Assembly (NCBI RefSeq): GCF_018138145.1
Contig: NZ_CP073104.1
Span: 1,922,001 to 1,986,000, forward strand
Direction: 5' to 3'
From: Pseudomonas sp. SCA2728.1_7
Lineage (GTDB): Bacteria; Pseudomonadota; Gammaproteobacteria; Pseudomonadales; Pseudomonadaceae
DNA: 64,000 bases
Numbering within the stretch: position 1 is the first letter of the stretch; the number at the start of each line of letters is the position of its first letter. Shown here piece by piece: positions 34,937 through 47,108 of the stretch. The notes beneath the pieces were generated by a model that saw only the letters and a program-made list of their open reading frames with translations, had not been told where the DNA came from and did no database searches. A program made the translations under genes and the position numbers.

Positions 34937-35023
34937 GTAGGAGTGAGCCTGCTCGCGATGGCGGTGTGTCATTCGAATCAATGCTGACTGTCATGACGCT
35001 ATCGCGAGCAGGCTCACTCCTAC
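34937..35023. repeat. REP inverted pair (A type)
   Basis: Arms at 34937-34959 and 35001-35023, between ppsA and the hydrolase gene. Confidence 0.93.
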
Positions 35024-35051
35024 AGGGAGACGCGGCCCGTTCACATCTTGA

Positions 35052-37427
<2,376 letters not shown>

Positions 37428-37601
37428 GGTGATCTCTCCACTAACTGTGTTGGAAAAGCTCAGAAACCGGCGGCCCGGGGGAGCCTTGGCCGGTTGTATG
37501 GCCTGGACCTGGAAAATAAGTGAGAATGCTGGCCATTGGCGGCCGGCAAATCGCGCCTATCATATCCAAGATTGATGACTAGCTTAAGGCCCAAGGTGCA
37601 A

Positions 37602-38420
37602 ATGAAACGATCTGCTTTCTTCATCTCCGATGGCACCGGCATCACTGCCGAAACCCTGGGTCAAAGCCTCCTGGCGCAGTTCGAAAACATTACCTTCAGC
37701 AAATTCACGCGACCGTACATCGACAGCGTTGAAAAAGCGCGGGCCATGGTACAACAAATCAACAAAGCCGCTGAAACCGACGGCTTTCGCCCGATCATCT
37801 TCGACACCATCGTCAATCAGGACATCCGTGAGATTCTCGCAACGTCCAATGGTTTCATGATCGACATTTTCTCGACCTTCCTTGCCCCGCTGGAGCAGGA
37901 ACTGACCGAGCATTCTTCCTATACCGTCGGCAAATCGCATTCGATCGGGCACAACTCCAATTACATGGAGCGCATCGAGGCGGTCAACTTTGCCCTCGAC
38001 AACGACGACGGTGCGCGCACCCACTATTACGACAAAGCCGATTTGATACTAGTGGGCGTGTCGCGATGCGGCAAAACGCCGACGTGTCTGTACATGGCCA
38101 TGCAGTTCGGCATCCGTGCGGCCAACTATCCGTTGACCGAAGACGACATGGAGCGCCTGACCCTGCCGACGGCCCTGCGTGCCCATCAGCACAAGCTGTT
38201 CGGCCTGACCATCGACCCCGACCGCCTCACCGCGATCCGCAACGAGCGCAAGCCCAACAGCCGCTATTCGAGCTACGCGCAGTGCGAATTCGAAGTGCGC
38301 GAAGTGGAAAATCTGTTCCGTCGCGAAAACATCCCGAACATCAACTCCACGCATTTTTCGGTGGAAGAGATTTCGGCGAAGATTCTGGTGGAGAAAGGTG
38401 TGGAGCGGCGGTTTAAATAG
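37602..38420 (+). CDS. ppsR: PEP synthase regulatory protein (bifunctional kinase/pyrophosphorylase)
   Basis: This 272-residue DUF299 protein switches PEP synthase off by ADP-dependent threonine phosphorylation and on by phosphate-dependent removal of the phosphate. The P-loop-like [15 protein letters not shown] near 150 and the N-terminal [15 protein letters not shown] are family signatures. An AAGG ribosome site precedes the chosen ATG; the 22-codon upstream extension is not used. Its divergent position from ppsA fits its role. Confidence 0.95.
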   Translation: MKRSAFFISDGTGITAETLGQSLLAQFENITFSKFTRPYIDSVEKARAMVQQINKAAETDGFRPIIFDTIVNQDIREILATSNGFMIDIFSTFLAPLEQELTEHSSYTVGKSHSIGHNSNYMERIEAVNFALDNDDGARTHYYDKADLILVGVSRCGKTPTCLYMAMQFGIRAANYPLTEDDMERLTLPTALRAHQHKLFGLTIDPDRLTAIRNERKPNSRYSSYAQCEFEVREVENLFRRENIPNINSTHFSVEEISAKILVEKGVERRFK

Positions 38421-38444
38421 GTCTGTATTGCCTGATCTGACGCC

Positions 38445-38536
38445 TTCGCGAGCAGGCTCGCTCCCACAGGGTTCTCGGGTGTTTGCACATTTTGCATTCA
38501 CCCCAAACCCCTTGTGGGAGCGAGCCTGCTCGCGAA
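38445..38536. repeat. REP inverted pair (G type)
   Basis: Arms at 38445-38467 and 38514-38536, between the convergent ppsR and MocR genes. Confidence 0.93.
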
Positions 38537-38542
38537 GAACGA

Positions 38543-39952
38543 TTACACGGTGTCTGTTAATGCCCTGACCAGAGCTTCAAAACCTGCCAGCAACAACCGA
38601 TCATCCCCCACCGCATTACACACACTCACCCGAATGAACTGCGGCACCGCTGAGTGCCCGACTGCAAATGCCTCGGCGGTGGCTACCAGATAGTTGTTTT
38701 CCTTCAACTCCGCGGCAATCTGCGACGCCCGCCACAGCTCAGGCACCTCCACCCAGAAATGCGGGCTGTAAGGGTGAGTCTTGTAATTCAAACCCTGCAG
38801 AACAGGCGCCACCAACGCTTTGCGCCGAGCGATCTCGCTGATCTGTTCGTCCAGCAAGCGCTCGGCCATGCCGCTTTCAATCCACAGACTCGCGACTTCC
38901 ATCGATAACGGATTGGCCATCCAGCAGGTGGCGCGGATTGCAGCACTCAAACGGCCGATCAACGGCTGCGGAGCGTGCAGGTAACCGACGCGCAATCCGG
39001 CGGAAACAGCCTTGCTCAGACTGCCAATCAACACCGAACGCTCCGGCGCGAAAAAACTGAGCGGCAACGGGCGCTGACGGTCCAGCACGGCGTGGGCTTC
39101 GTCTTCGATAATCAGCAAATTGTGCTGGCGACAGAGCTCGGCAATCGCCTCGCGCCGCGAGATCGACATCACGGCGGCTGTAGGATTCTGGATCGTCGGC
39201 GTGCAATACACTGCCGACACTCGGTGCTGACGGCAGATGTCCTCCAGTGCCGACGGCAACAGTCCTTCGTCATCCATCGCTGCGCCGACAAGTTTTATCC
39301 CAAGCTGGCGTGCGACGCCGATCAATCCCGGGTAGGACAAATGCTCGGTGACCACTGTGTCGCCGGCCTTGAGCAAACCCATCAACGCGCACAACAAACC
39401 ATGCTGACCGCCGTTGACGCACAACACCTGATCGGCGTGCGGCACGAACGCTTCGTGCTGCAACCAGACCGCCCCGGCCAATCGGTGCCGTGCCAGCCCC
39501 GCTTCGGCGGTGTACCCGGTCAACTGCTGTAGCACCCGCGGATCGCTGGCCAGCTCCTGCAGGCTCTGGCTCATGAACGCCGCTTCCCGTGCGGGAATCG
39601 GCTGATTGCGGCTCATGTCGAAACAACCTGACGGCTCATCGCTGACATTGCGAAAGCCTTTGTCCTGCGGCCGCTCCATCCCGCGCTGACACACATAGGT
39701 GCCATCTCCTACGCGAGCCACCACTAATCCCAAACGCTCCAGTTCACCGTAGGCACGGCTGATGGTGCCGATGGTCACGCCCAGGCTGTCCGCCAGCAAT
39801 CGGTGCGGCGGCAACTTGCATCCCGCATCGATCACACCTTCGTCGATGGCCTGTGCGACCGCATCGGCCAGGCGTTTGTATTTCACGCCGACGCCATTGG
39901 CGAGGCCGTCGCGGAGGATTGACACCATGGCAATACTTACTTTGACAGTCAT
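38543..39952 (-). CDS. MocR-type regulator (GntR winged helix plus aminotransferase domain)
   Basis: This 469-residue protein has an N-terminal GntR winged helix (YKRLADAVAQAI..GCKLPPHRLLADSLGVTIGTISRAYGELERLG, residues 24-75) and a fold-type I aminotransferase-like domain with the PLP lysine in GSLSKAVSAGLRVGY near 320. MocR proteins usually control a divergent neighbour using a PLP-linked ligand; here that is the EamA permease 91 bp away. Two CAGGT(T)CAAT direct repeats in the shared gap are candidate sites. The start is uncertain: a second ATG lies eight codons in. Confidence 0.9.
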   Translation of the reverse strand: MTVKVSIAMVSILRDGLANGVGVKYKRLADAVAQAIDEGVIDAGCKLPPHRLLADSLGVTIGTISRAYGELERLGLVVARVGDGTYVCQRGMERPQDKGFRNVSDEPSGCFDMSRNQPIPAREAAFMSQSLQELASDPRVLQQLTGYTAEAGLARHRLAGAVWLQHEAFVPHADQVLCVNGGQHGLLCALMGLLKAGDTVVTEHLSYPGLIGVARQLGIKLVGAAMDDEGLLPSALEDICRQHRVSAVYCTPTIQNPTAAVMSISRREAIAELCRQHNLLIIEDEAHAVLDRQRPLPLSFFAPERSVLIGSLSKAVSAGLRVGYLHAPQPLIGRLSAAIRATCWMANPLSMEVASLWIESGMAERLLDEQISEIARRKALVAPVLQGLNYKTHPYSPHFWVEVPELWRASQIAAELKENNYLVATAEAFAVGHSAVPQFIRVSVCNAVGDDRLLLAGFEALVRALTDTV

Positions 39953-39978
39953 TCTCGCCCCGAATAGCGTGCTGGAAA

Positions 39979-40020
39979 CAGGTTCAATCAGGAATAGACC
40001 GTTTCCGCGATCAGGTCAAT
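39979..40020. promoter_or_regulatory. Direct repeat in the MocR-permease gap
   Basis: CAGGTTCAAT (39979-39988) and CAGGTCAAT (40012-40020) have their starts 33 bp apart, about three helical turns, the arrangement often bound by MocR proteins. Confidence 0.45.
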
Positions 40021-40043
40021 TCCACCGTTCGGAGCACGCCGAA

Positions 40044-40973
40044 ATGTCGACCGCCGTCAGCACACCGATGAACATCAGCAAACCCTGGCTCGCCGGATTG
40101 CTCACCAGCACGCTGTTTTTGATCGTCTGTCTGAGCTGGGGCACGACGTGGCTGGGGATCAAGATCGCGGTGGAAAGCGTGCCGCCGCTGACCGCCGCCG
40201 GGTTGCGCTTTCTGATTGCCTTTCCGCTGTTCCTGAGCTTCGCGCTGTTGCGCAAGGAACCGCTGTTGTTCCCACGGCAAAGTCGCTGGTTTTTTGTGTT
40301 CGTCACGCTGTCGTATTTCAGCCTGCCCTACTACCTGCTCAACTACGGCGAGATGCACGTGTCATCGGGCCTGACCGCGCTGCTGTTCAGTTGCATGCCG
40401 GTGTTTATCCTGCTGTTCTCGGCGCTGTTTCTGCGCGAGAAAATCTACCCCTCGCAAATGCTCGGTATCGCGATCGGCTTTGGCAGTCTGTTCATGATTA
40501 TTCGCAGTCAGGGTCTGCACTTGGATCAGGACGAATGGCTGGGGGTGCTGGCGATTCTGTGCGCAGCGGTGATGCATGCGCTGTGCTACGTGGTGACGAA
40601 AAAACATGGCAGCGCCATCAGCGTGATTACCTACAACACCCTGCCGATCGGCATTGCCGGGGCGATGTTATTTATTGTCGGCTTGAGTGTTGAAGCGCCG
40701 GTGTTTGCGCAAGTGACAGCACGCTCGTGGGGCGCCCTGCTGTATCTGGGACTGGTGGCCTCGGTCGGCGGATTCATCGTTTACTTTTTGCTGCTTAAAC
40801 GCTTGAGCCCGATCATCCTGTCGTTCGTGTTTATCATTTTCCCGGTGTTCGCCGTGATCATCGGCGCCTGGTACGAGGGACAACCCCTGTCCCGGGAGCT
40901 GATGATCTATTCGGCGATTTTGTTGAGTGGTTTTGCGATCACCAAATTGCCTGTGGAAAAGTGGTTCAGATAA
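40044..40973 (+). CDS. EamA/DMT-family permease
   Basis: This 309-residue membrane protein has about ten helices in two EamA halves (first from [17 protein letters not shown], second from [21 protein letters not shown]). Substrates of this superfamily include amino acids and metabolites for export. The ATG has a GGAG site 9 bp upstream; a later ATG eight codons in is possible. It is divergent from the MocR regulator, and its end overlaps the convergent prpD end by 8 bp. Confidence 0.9.
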   Translation: MSTAVSTPMNISKPWLAGLLTSTLFLIVCLSWGTTWLGIKIAVESVPPLTAAGLRFLIAFPLFLSFALLRKEPLLFPRQSRWFFVFVTLSYFSLPYYLLNYGEMHVSSGLTALLFSCMPVFILLFSALFLREKIYPSQMLGIAIGFGSLFMIIRSQGLHLDQDEWLGVLAILCAAVMHALCYVVTKKHGSAISVITYNTLPIGIAGAMLFIVGLSVEAPVFAQVTARSWGALLYLGLVASVGGFIVYFLLLKRLSPIILSFVFIIFPVFAVIIGAWYEGQPLSRELMIYSAILLSGFAITKLPVEKWFR

Positions 40974-42450
40974 CGAACATATCCACAAAGCGGTTGACTG
41001 CCGTCGATTCAAGCAGCGCCTGATCCTTGCACAACGTGAAGATCTCGCCGCTGCGCTGACCGGTGAAACGCGTTGCCAGATTGGCCTTGAACTTGTCCTC
41101 CAGCAATGGAATACCCTCGGCACGGCGCCGGCGATGACCGATCGGGTACTCCACGACAACGTTTTCAGTGCTGCTGCCGTCTTTGAAAAACACCTGCACG
41201 GCGTTGGCGATCGAGCGCTTGTCAGGCTCCAGGTATTCGCGGGTGAAACGCGGTTCTTCGACGATGAGCATTTTCTCGCGCAGCACATCGATGATCGGAT
41301 GCGCCCGGTGGAAATCGTCTTCGTACTGCTCGGCGATCAGATTGCCAAAGGCCAGCGGCACGGCGGTCATGTACTGAATGCAGTGGTCGCGGTCGGCGGC
41401 GTTGGCCAGTGGCCCGACTTTGGAAATGATGCGGATTGCCGATTCGTGGGTGGTGATGACGATCCGGTCGATTTCATGCAGACGATTGCGCACTTGCGGG
41501 TGCAAGGTTACCGCCGCTTCACAGGCGGTTTGCGCATGGAATTCGGCGGGGAAGCTGATCTTGAACAGCACGTTTTCCATCACGTAACTGCCGAACGGCC
41601 GCGAAAAACTGAAGGCGCGTTTGCCTTCGGGTTTCAATGCCAGATCGCTGTTGGTGTGGCTGAACAGGACGTCATAAAAGCCCCATTGCTTCGCAGTTAA
41701 CACGCCGGGAATGCCCATTTCGCCACGCATGGCAATGTCAGCCAGACGTACACCGCGACTCGACGCATCCCCCGCTGCCCAGGATTTTCGCGAACCGGCG
41801 TTCGGCGCATGACGATAAGTGCGCAGGGCCTGACCGTCGGCGAACGCGTGGGACAACGCCGACAACAGTTGCTCGCGATTGGCACCCATGAGTTTGGCGG
41901 TGACGGCGGTTGAAGCAACTTTCACCAGAATGACGTGATCGAGTCCTACACGATTGAAGGAGTTTTCCAGGGCAATCACGCCTTGAATTTCGTGGGCCAT
42001 GATCATCGCTTCCAGCACATCGCGAATGGTCAACTGCGGGTCACCGTTGGCCAGGCGTTTCTGCGAGAGGTGATCGGCCACCGCAAGAATGCCGCCGAGG
42101 TTGTCCGATGGATGGCCCCACTCGGCGGCGAGCCAGGTGTCGTTGTAGTCGAGCCAGCGGACGATGCAGCCGATATCCCACGCGGCTTTGACCGGGTCGA
42201 GGCGATAGCTGGTGCCGGGGACCCGCGCACCGTAAGGAACCAGCGTCCCTTCGACGATCGGGCCGAGATGCTTGGTGCATTCCGGGAAGCGCAGCGCCAG
42301 CAGGCCGCAGCCCAGCGTGTCCATCAGGCAGTTGCGGGCGGTGTCGAGGGCTTCGGCAGAGGGGGCTTTGAAGGTGAGAACGTAATCGGCGATGTCCTGC
42401 AGGACACGGTCGTAGTCGGGGCGGTTGTTCAGGTCGACGTTGGCGCTCAT
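40966..42450 (-). CDS. prpD: 2-Methylcitrate dehydratase PrpD
   Basis: This 494-residue MmgE/PrpD family protein dehydrates 2-methylcitrate to 2-methylaconitate without an Fe-S cluster. Segments typical of PrpD are [52 protein letters not shown] and [29 protein letters not shown]. It has an AGGAGA ribosome site. It is the last gene of the prp set and is separated from prpF by the 485-bp element E3. With acnD and prpF also present, two routes for this step are encoded. Confidence 0.95.
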   Translation of the reverse strand: MSANVDLNNRPDYDRVLQDIADYVLTFKAPSAEALDTARNCLMDTLGCGLLALRFPECTKHLGPIVEGTLVPYGARVPGTSYRLDPVKAAWDIGCIVRWLDYNDTWLAAEWGHPSDNLGGILAVADHLSQKRLANGDPQLTIRDVLEAMIMAHEIQGVIALENSFNRVGLDHVILVKVASTAVTAKLMGANREQLLSALSHAFADGQALRTYRHAPNAGSRKSWAAGDASSRGVRLADIAMRGEMGIPGVLTAKQWGFYDVLFSHTNSDLALKPEGKRAFSFSRPFGSYVMENVLFKISFPAEFHAQTACEAAVTLHPQVRNRLHEIDRIVITTHESAIRIISKVGPLANAADRDHCIQYMTAVPLAFGNLIAEQYEDDFHRAHPIIDVLREKMLIVEEPRFTREYLEPDKRSIANAVQVFFKDGSSTENVVVEYPIGHRRRRAEGIPLLEDKFKANLATRFTGQRSGEIFTLCKDQALLESTAVNRFVDMFVI

Positions 42451-42568
42451 TGCGGTTCTCCTGTGCGGGAATGATGAGTGGTGCGGTCTTCCTCAGGGCT
42501 TGGCGGGTTTGTTCTGGTTGATTGCAGGTCTGGGGTGCCTGCTTGTTTTGGGTTTCTTCAGTGGGTGG

Positions 42569-43053
42569 GCCCCTCACCCTAGCCCTCTCCCGAGGGAGAG
42601 GGAACCGATTGGGGGATGCTGTAGAGGTTCACCGACCTGAGCGATCTGCGCTGAATCCGTAATCGATCAGATCAATGTACAACCCCAGACACCTCGGTCG
42701 ACCAGCTGAAGCCATAATCGACTCGATCTTTCAGGTCGATGTACAACCCCAGACACCTCGGTCGGCCCCTGAATCCATAATCGACTCGACCTTTCAGGTC
42801 GATGTACAACCCCAGACACCTCGGTCGGCCCCTGAATCCATAATCGATTCGACCTTTCAGGTCGATGTACAACCCCAGACACCTCGGTCGGCCCCTGAAT
42901 CCATAATCGACTCGATCTTTCAGGTCAATGTACAACCCCAGACACCTCAGCCGGCCGTGGAAATCCGTAATCGACTCGATCTTTCAGGTCGATGTACAAC
43001 CCCAGACACCTCGGTCAGCCCCCTCTCCCTACGGGAGAGGGCTGGGGTGAGGG
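42569..43053. repeat. Composite inverted-arm repeat element E3 (core type B, six-unit tandem array)
   Basis: The left arm 42569-42602 (GCCCCTCACCC..) and right arm 43019-43053 (..GGGTGAGGG) enclose six units of 63-64 bp. The anchor GTACAACCCCAGACACCTC falls at 42677, 42741, 42804, 42867, 42930 and 42994. Each unit contains AATCGACTCGA.CTTTCAGGTCGAT, itself partly palindromic. The array continues in frame for 21 codons per unit over part of its length, but two 64-bp units break the frame and no ribosome site is seen. It ends 14 bp from the prpF stop, inside the prp operon. Confidence 0.9.
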
Positions 43054-43067
43054 TGAAAAATCTCAAA

Positions 43068-44258
43068 TCAGAAAGAATCGCCCGGGATGCGCACGTAGCC
43101 TTCCATAAGGACACGCGCACTGCGGCTCATGATCGCTTTTTTGACGATCCACTCGCCGTTTTCCAGACTGGCTTCAGCGCCAACGCGCAACGTCCCGGAC
43201 GGATGCCCGAAACGCACGGCATTCCGTTCAACACCACCCGCCGCAAGGTTTACCAAGGTGCCGGAAATAGCCGCCGCAGTACCAATCGCCACCGCCGCCG
43301 TGCCCATCATCGCGTGGTGCAACTTGCCCATCGACAACGCCCGCACCAGCAAATCCACGTCACCCGCGCCAACCGCTTTACCACTCGAAGCGACGTAATC
43401 CGCAGGCTTGGCGACGAATGCGACTTTCGGCGTGTGCTGCCGCTTGGCCGCTTCGTCCAGATGGGCAATCAGGCCCATGCGCAACGCGCCATAAGCGCGA
43501 ATCGTCTCGAACATCTGCAGCGCTTGCGGATCGCTGTTGATCGCACCTTGCAACTCAGTGCCGGTGTAACCAATGTCTGCGGCGTTGACGAAAATCGTCG
43601 GGATGCCGGCGTTGATCATGGTCGCCTTGAACGTGCCAACGCCCGGCACTTCCAGCTCATCGATCAGGTTGCCGGTAGGAAACATCGAACCACCGCCGCC
43701 CTCTTCATCCGCCGCCGGGTCCATGAATTCGACTTGCACTTCAGCGGCGGGAAAGGTCACGCCGTCGAGTTCGAAATCACCGGTTTCCTGCACTTCGCCG
43801 TTGGTGATTGGCACGTGGGCAATAATGGTTTTGCCGATGTTGGCCTGCCACACGCGCACCACCGCGACACCGTTGTGCGGAATGCGACTGGCGTCGACCA
43901 AGCCATTGCTGATGGCGAACGAACCGACCGCTGCCGAAAGGTTGCCACAGTTGCCGCTCCAGTCCACAAAGGGCTTGTCTATCGAGACCTGACCGAACAG
44001 GTAATCGACGTCGTGATCAGCCTTGATGCTTTTCGACAGGATCACGGTTTTGCTGGTGCTTGAAGTCGCGCCGCCCATGCCGTCGATTTGTTTGTCGTAC
44101 GGGTCGGGGCTGCCGATCACGCGCAGCAGCAAAGCGTCGCGGGTCGGGCCGGGGATCTGTGCCGCTTCGGGCAGATCCTTGAGGCTGAAGAACACGCCTT
44201 TGCTGGTGCCGCCGCGCATGTAGGTGGCGGGGATTTTAATCTGTGGTGCGTGAGCCAT
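43068..44258 (-). CDS. prpF: PrpF, 2-methylaconitate isomerase (AcnD accessory protein)
   Basis: This 396-residue protein of the PrpF/DUF453 fold isomerises the trans-aconitate-like product of AcnD to the cis form used by the next enzyme. Conserved parts are the start IPATYMRGGTSKGVFF, the SKTVILSKS and DWSGNCGNLSAAVGSFAI segments, and the GVGTFKATMINAGIPTIFV stretch. It has a GAGGAGC ribosome site. It follows acnD by 53 bp. Confidence 0.95.
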   Translation of the reverse strand: MAHAPQIKIPATYMRGGTSKGVFFSLKDLPEAAQIPGPTRDALLLRVIGSPDPYDKQIDGMGGATSSTSKTVILSKSIKADHDVDYLFGQVSIDKPFVDWSGNCGNLSAAVGSFAISNGLVDASRIPHNGVAVVRVWQANIGKTIIAHVPITNGEVQETGDFELDGVTFPAAEVQVEFMDPAADEEGGGGSMFPTGNLIDELEVPGVGTFKATMINAGIPTIFVNAADIGYTGTELQGAINSDPQALQMFETIRAYGALRMGLIAHLDEAAKRQHTPKVAFVAKPADYVASSGKAVGAGDVDLLVRALSMGKLHHAMMGTAAVAIGTAAAISGTLVNLAAGGVERNAVRFGHPSGTLRVGAEASLENGEWIVKKAIMSRSARVLMEGYVRIPGDSF

Positions 44259-44311
44259 GGTTGCTCCTCAAAGGACCAAGGGACTCATCATCCCTTGGTC
44301 CCTAACTTGTT

Positions 44312-46906
44312 TTAAACGGCAACCGCCGACTCTTCGAGGAAGTCCTGAGCGAAGCGCTGCAACACGCCGCCGGCCTCGTAGATCGACACTTCTTCAGCAG
44401 TATCCAGACGGCAGGTCACCGGCACGTCAACGCGCTCGCCGTTCTTGCGATGGATCACCAGCGTCAGATCCGCACGCGGTTTGCGCTCGCCGACCACGTC
44501 ATAGGTTTCGCTGCCGTCGATGGCCAGGGTGTGACGGTCAGTGCCCGGCTTGAACTCCAGCGGCAACACACCCATGCCCACCAGGTTGGTGCGGTGAATG
44601 CGTTCGAAACCTTCTGCGGCAATCGCTTCGACACCGGCCAGACGCACGCCTTTCGCCGCCCAGTCGCGGGACGAGCCCTGACCGTAATCGGCGCCGGCAA
44701 TGATGATCAGCGGTTGTTTGCGTTCCATGTAGGTTTCAATGGCTTCCCACATGCGCATCACTTTGCCTTCCGGCTCGACCCGCGCCAGCGAACCCTGTTT
44801 GACCTTGCCGTTTTCCACGACCATTTCGTTGAACAGTTTCGGGTTGGCGAAGGTCGCGCGTTGCGCGGTCAAGTGGTCGCCACGGTGCGTTGCGTAGGAG
44901 TTGAAGTCCTCTTCCGGCAGGCCCATTTTCGCCAGGTATTCGCCGGCGGCGCTGTCGAGCATGATCGCGTTGGACGGCGACAGGTGATCGGTGGTGATGT
45001 TGTCCGGCAGCACCGCCAGCGGGCGCATGCCCTTCAGCGGACGCGCGCCGGCCAGCGCGCCTTCCCAGTACGGCGGACGGCGGATGTAGGTGCTCATCTC
45101 GCGCCAGTCGTAAAGCGGCGTGACTTTCGGGCCGGTGTCTTCGTGGACAGCGAACATCGGAATGTAGACCTGACGGAACTGCTCAGGCTTGACCGAAGAC
45201 TTCACCACGGCGTCGATTTCTTCATCGCTCGGCCAGATGTCTTTGAGGCGGATTTCCTTGCCGTCGACCACGCCCAACACATCTTTTTCGATGTCGAAAC
45301 GGATGGTCCCGGCGATGGCGTATGCGACCACCAGTGGCGGCGACGCGAGGAACGCTTGCTTGGCGTACGGGTGGATGCGGCCGTCGAAGTTGCGGTTGCC
45401 CGAGAGCACGGCGGTGGCATACAGATCGCGATCGATGATCTCTTGCTGGATCACTGGATCGAGTGCGCCGGACATGCCGTTGCAGGTGGTGCAGGCAAAG
45501 GCGACGACGCCGAAACCGAGTTGCTCCAGTTCAGTGGTCAGCCCCGCTTCGTCGAGGTACAGCGCGACGGTTTTCGAACCCGGCGCCAGCGAGGATTTCA
45601 CCCAGGGTTTGCGGGTCAGACCGAGCTTGTTGGCGTTGCGCGCGAGCAGGCCGGCGGCGATGACGTTGCGCGGGTTGCTGGTGTTGGTGCAACTGGTGAT
45701 GGCGGCGATGATCACCGCGCCGTCGGGCATTTGCCCCGGCACGTCATCCCACTGGCCGGAGATGCCTTTGGCGGCCAGATCCGATACCGCGACGCGCGCG
45801 TGCGGGTTGCTCGGGCCGGCCATGTTGCGCACCACCGAAGACAGGTCGAAAGTCAGACCGCGCTCGTATTGCGCGCCTTTCAAACTGTCTGCCCACAGGC
45901 CGGTGAGCTTGGCGTATTGCTCGACGAGCTGCACTTGCTGATCTTCACGACCGGTGAGTTTCAGGTAATCGATGGTTTGCTGATCGATGTAAAACATCGC
46001 GGCAGTGGCGCCGTATTCCGGGGCCATGTTGGAGATGGTCGCGCGGTCGCCGAGGGTCAGCGCCGCCGCGCCTTCGCCGAAGAACTCCAGCCACGCGCCG
46101 ACGACTTTCTGTTTGCGCAGGTATTCGGTCAGCGCCAGCACCATGTCGGTGGCGGTGATGCCCGGTTGCAGCTTGCCGGTCAGTTCGACGCCGACGCTTT
46201 CCGGCAGGCGCATCCACGAGGCGCGGCCAAGCATTACGCTTTCGGCTTCGAGACCGCCGACACCAATGGCAATCACGCCCAGCGCATCGACGTGCGGGGT
46301 GTGGCTGTCGGTGCCGACGCAGGTGTCGGGGAACGCGACGCCCTCACGCACCTGAATCACCGGCGACATTTTCTCCAGGTTGATCTGGTGCATGATGCCG
46401 TTGCCCGGCGGGATCACATCAACGTTCTTGAAAGCCTTTTTGGTCCAGTTGATGAAGTGGAAACGGTCTTCATTGCGACGGTCTTCGATGGCGCGGTTTT
46501 TCTCGAACGCCTGCTTGTCGAAACCGCCCGCCTCCACCGCCAGCGAGTGGTCAACGATCAGTTGCGTCGGCACCACCGGATTGACCTGCGCCGGATCGCC
46601 ACCCTGCAAGGCGATCGCGTCACGCAGGCCGGCGAGGTCAACCAGCGCGGTCTGGCCAAGAATGTCGTGGCAGACCACACGCGCCGGGAACCACGGGAAG
46701 TCGAGGTCGCGTTTGCGTTCGATCAGTTGCTTGAGGGAATCGGTGAGCGTGGCCGGGTCGCAGCGACGCACGAGGTTTTCCGCCAGCACGCGGGAGGTGT
46801 ACGGCAGGGTGTCGTAACTGCCGGGCTGAATCGCTTCGACCGCCGCACGGGCGTCGAAATAATCCAGAGGGCTGCCGGGCAGGGTTTTGCGGAATTCTGT
46901 GTTCAT
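44312..46906 (-). CDS. acnD: 2-Methylcitrate dehydratase, Fe-S dependent (AcnD)
   Basis: This 864-residue member of the aconitase superfamily uses a [4Fe-4S] cluster bound by three cysteines, visible in TSCTNTSNP near residue 405 and in VAFACTTCNGMSGAL near 471-474. Other motifs are GTDSHTPHVDALGVIAIGVGG near 190 and the C-terminal swivel domain (AGADYGQGSSRDWAAKG near 755). It dehydrates 2-methylcitrate with help from PrpF. The sequence ends shorter than AcnA, as AcnD does. It lies 202 bp after prpC; the gap holds a REP pair. Confidence 0.95.
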   Translation of the reverse strand: MNTEFRKTLPGSPLDYFDARAAVEAIQPGSYDTLPYTSRVLAENLVRRCDPATLTDSLKQLIERKRDLDFPWFPARVVCHDILGQTALVDLAGLRDAIALQGGDPAQVNPVVPTQLIVDHSLAVEAGGFDKQAFEKNRAIEDRRNEDRFHFINWTKKAFKNVDVIPPGNGIMHQINLEKMSPVIQVREGVAFPDTCVGTDSHTPHVDALGVIAIGVGGLEAESVMLGRASWMRLPESVGVELTGKLQPGITATDMVLALTEYLRKQKVVGAWLEFFGEGAAALTLGDRATISNMAPEYGATAAMFYIDQQTIDYLKLTGREDQQVQLVEQYAKLTGLWADSLKGAQYERGLTFDLSSVVRNMAGPSNPHARVAVSDLAAKGISGQWDDVPGQMPDGAVIIAAITSCTNTSNPRNVIAAGLLARNANKLGLTRKPWVKSSLAPGSKTVALYLDEAGLTTELEQLGFGVVAFACTTCNGMSGALDPVIQQEIIDRDLYATAVLSGNRNFDGRIHPYAKQAFLASPPLVVAYAIAGTIRFDIEKDVLGVVDGKEIRLKDIWPSDEEIDAVVKSSVKPEQFRQVYIPMFAVHEDTGPKVTPLYDWREMSTYIRRPPYWEGALAGARPLKGMRPLAVLPDNITTDHLSPSNAIMLDSAAGEYLAKMGLPEEDFNSYATHRGDHLTAQRATFANPKLFNEMVVENGKVKQGSLARVEPEGKVMRMWEAIETYMERKQPLIIIAGADYGQGSSRDWAAKGVRLAGVEAIAAEGFERIHRTNLVGMGVLPLEFKPGTDRHTLAIDGSETYDVVGERKPRADLTLVIHRKNGERVDVPVTCRLDTAEEVSIYEAGGVLQRFAQDFLEESAVAV

Positions 46907-46978
46907 CGGGTCAGGACTCGGGTCACGGTAGTTTCAAAGGGTGGGCAGACGCCAGACTCAAGATTCACACCGTCCCTT

Positions 46979-47066
46979 GTAGGAGTGAGCCTGCTCGCGA
47001 TAGCGGTAGATCAGTCGACATTGATGGTGAATGTCAGTCCGTCATCGCGAGCAGGCGAAGGCCTAC
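46979..47066. repeat. REP inverted pair (A type, right arm degraded)
   Basis: The left arm 46979-47001 is intact; the right arm 47044-47066 reads ATCGCGAGCAGGCGAAGGCC and has lost the normal CTCACTCC pairing. It lies between prpC and acnD. Confidence 0.88.
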
Positions 47067-47108
47067 AGGGGTTAGCGGTGATCTTGCTCTCCGGGTCAGC
47101 TCACCATT

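Noticed and set aside
42672..42935. Open frame on the minus strand with repeated MYIDLK/GLYIDLK peptides
   Set aside because: It is a by-product of the 63-bp tandem array in E3. Two units are 64 bp and break the frame, and no ribosome site is present.
42661..43018. CRISPR-like array
   Set aside because: The repeats are contiguous with no unique spacers, and no cas genes are in the window. The same holds for 53590-53960.
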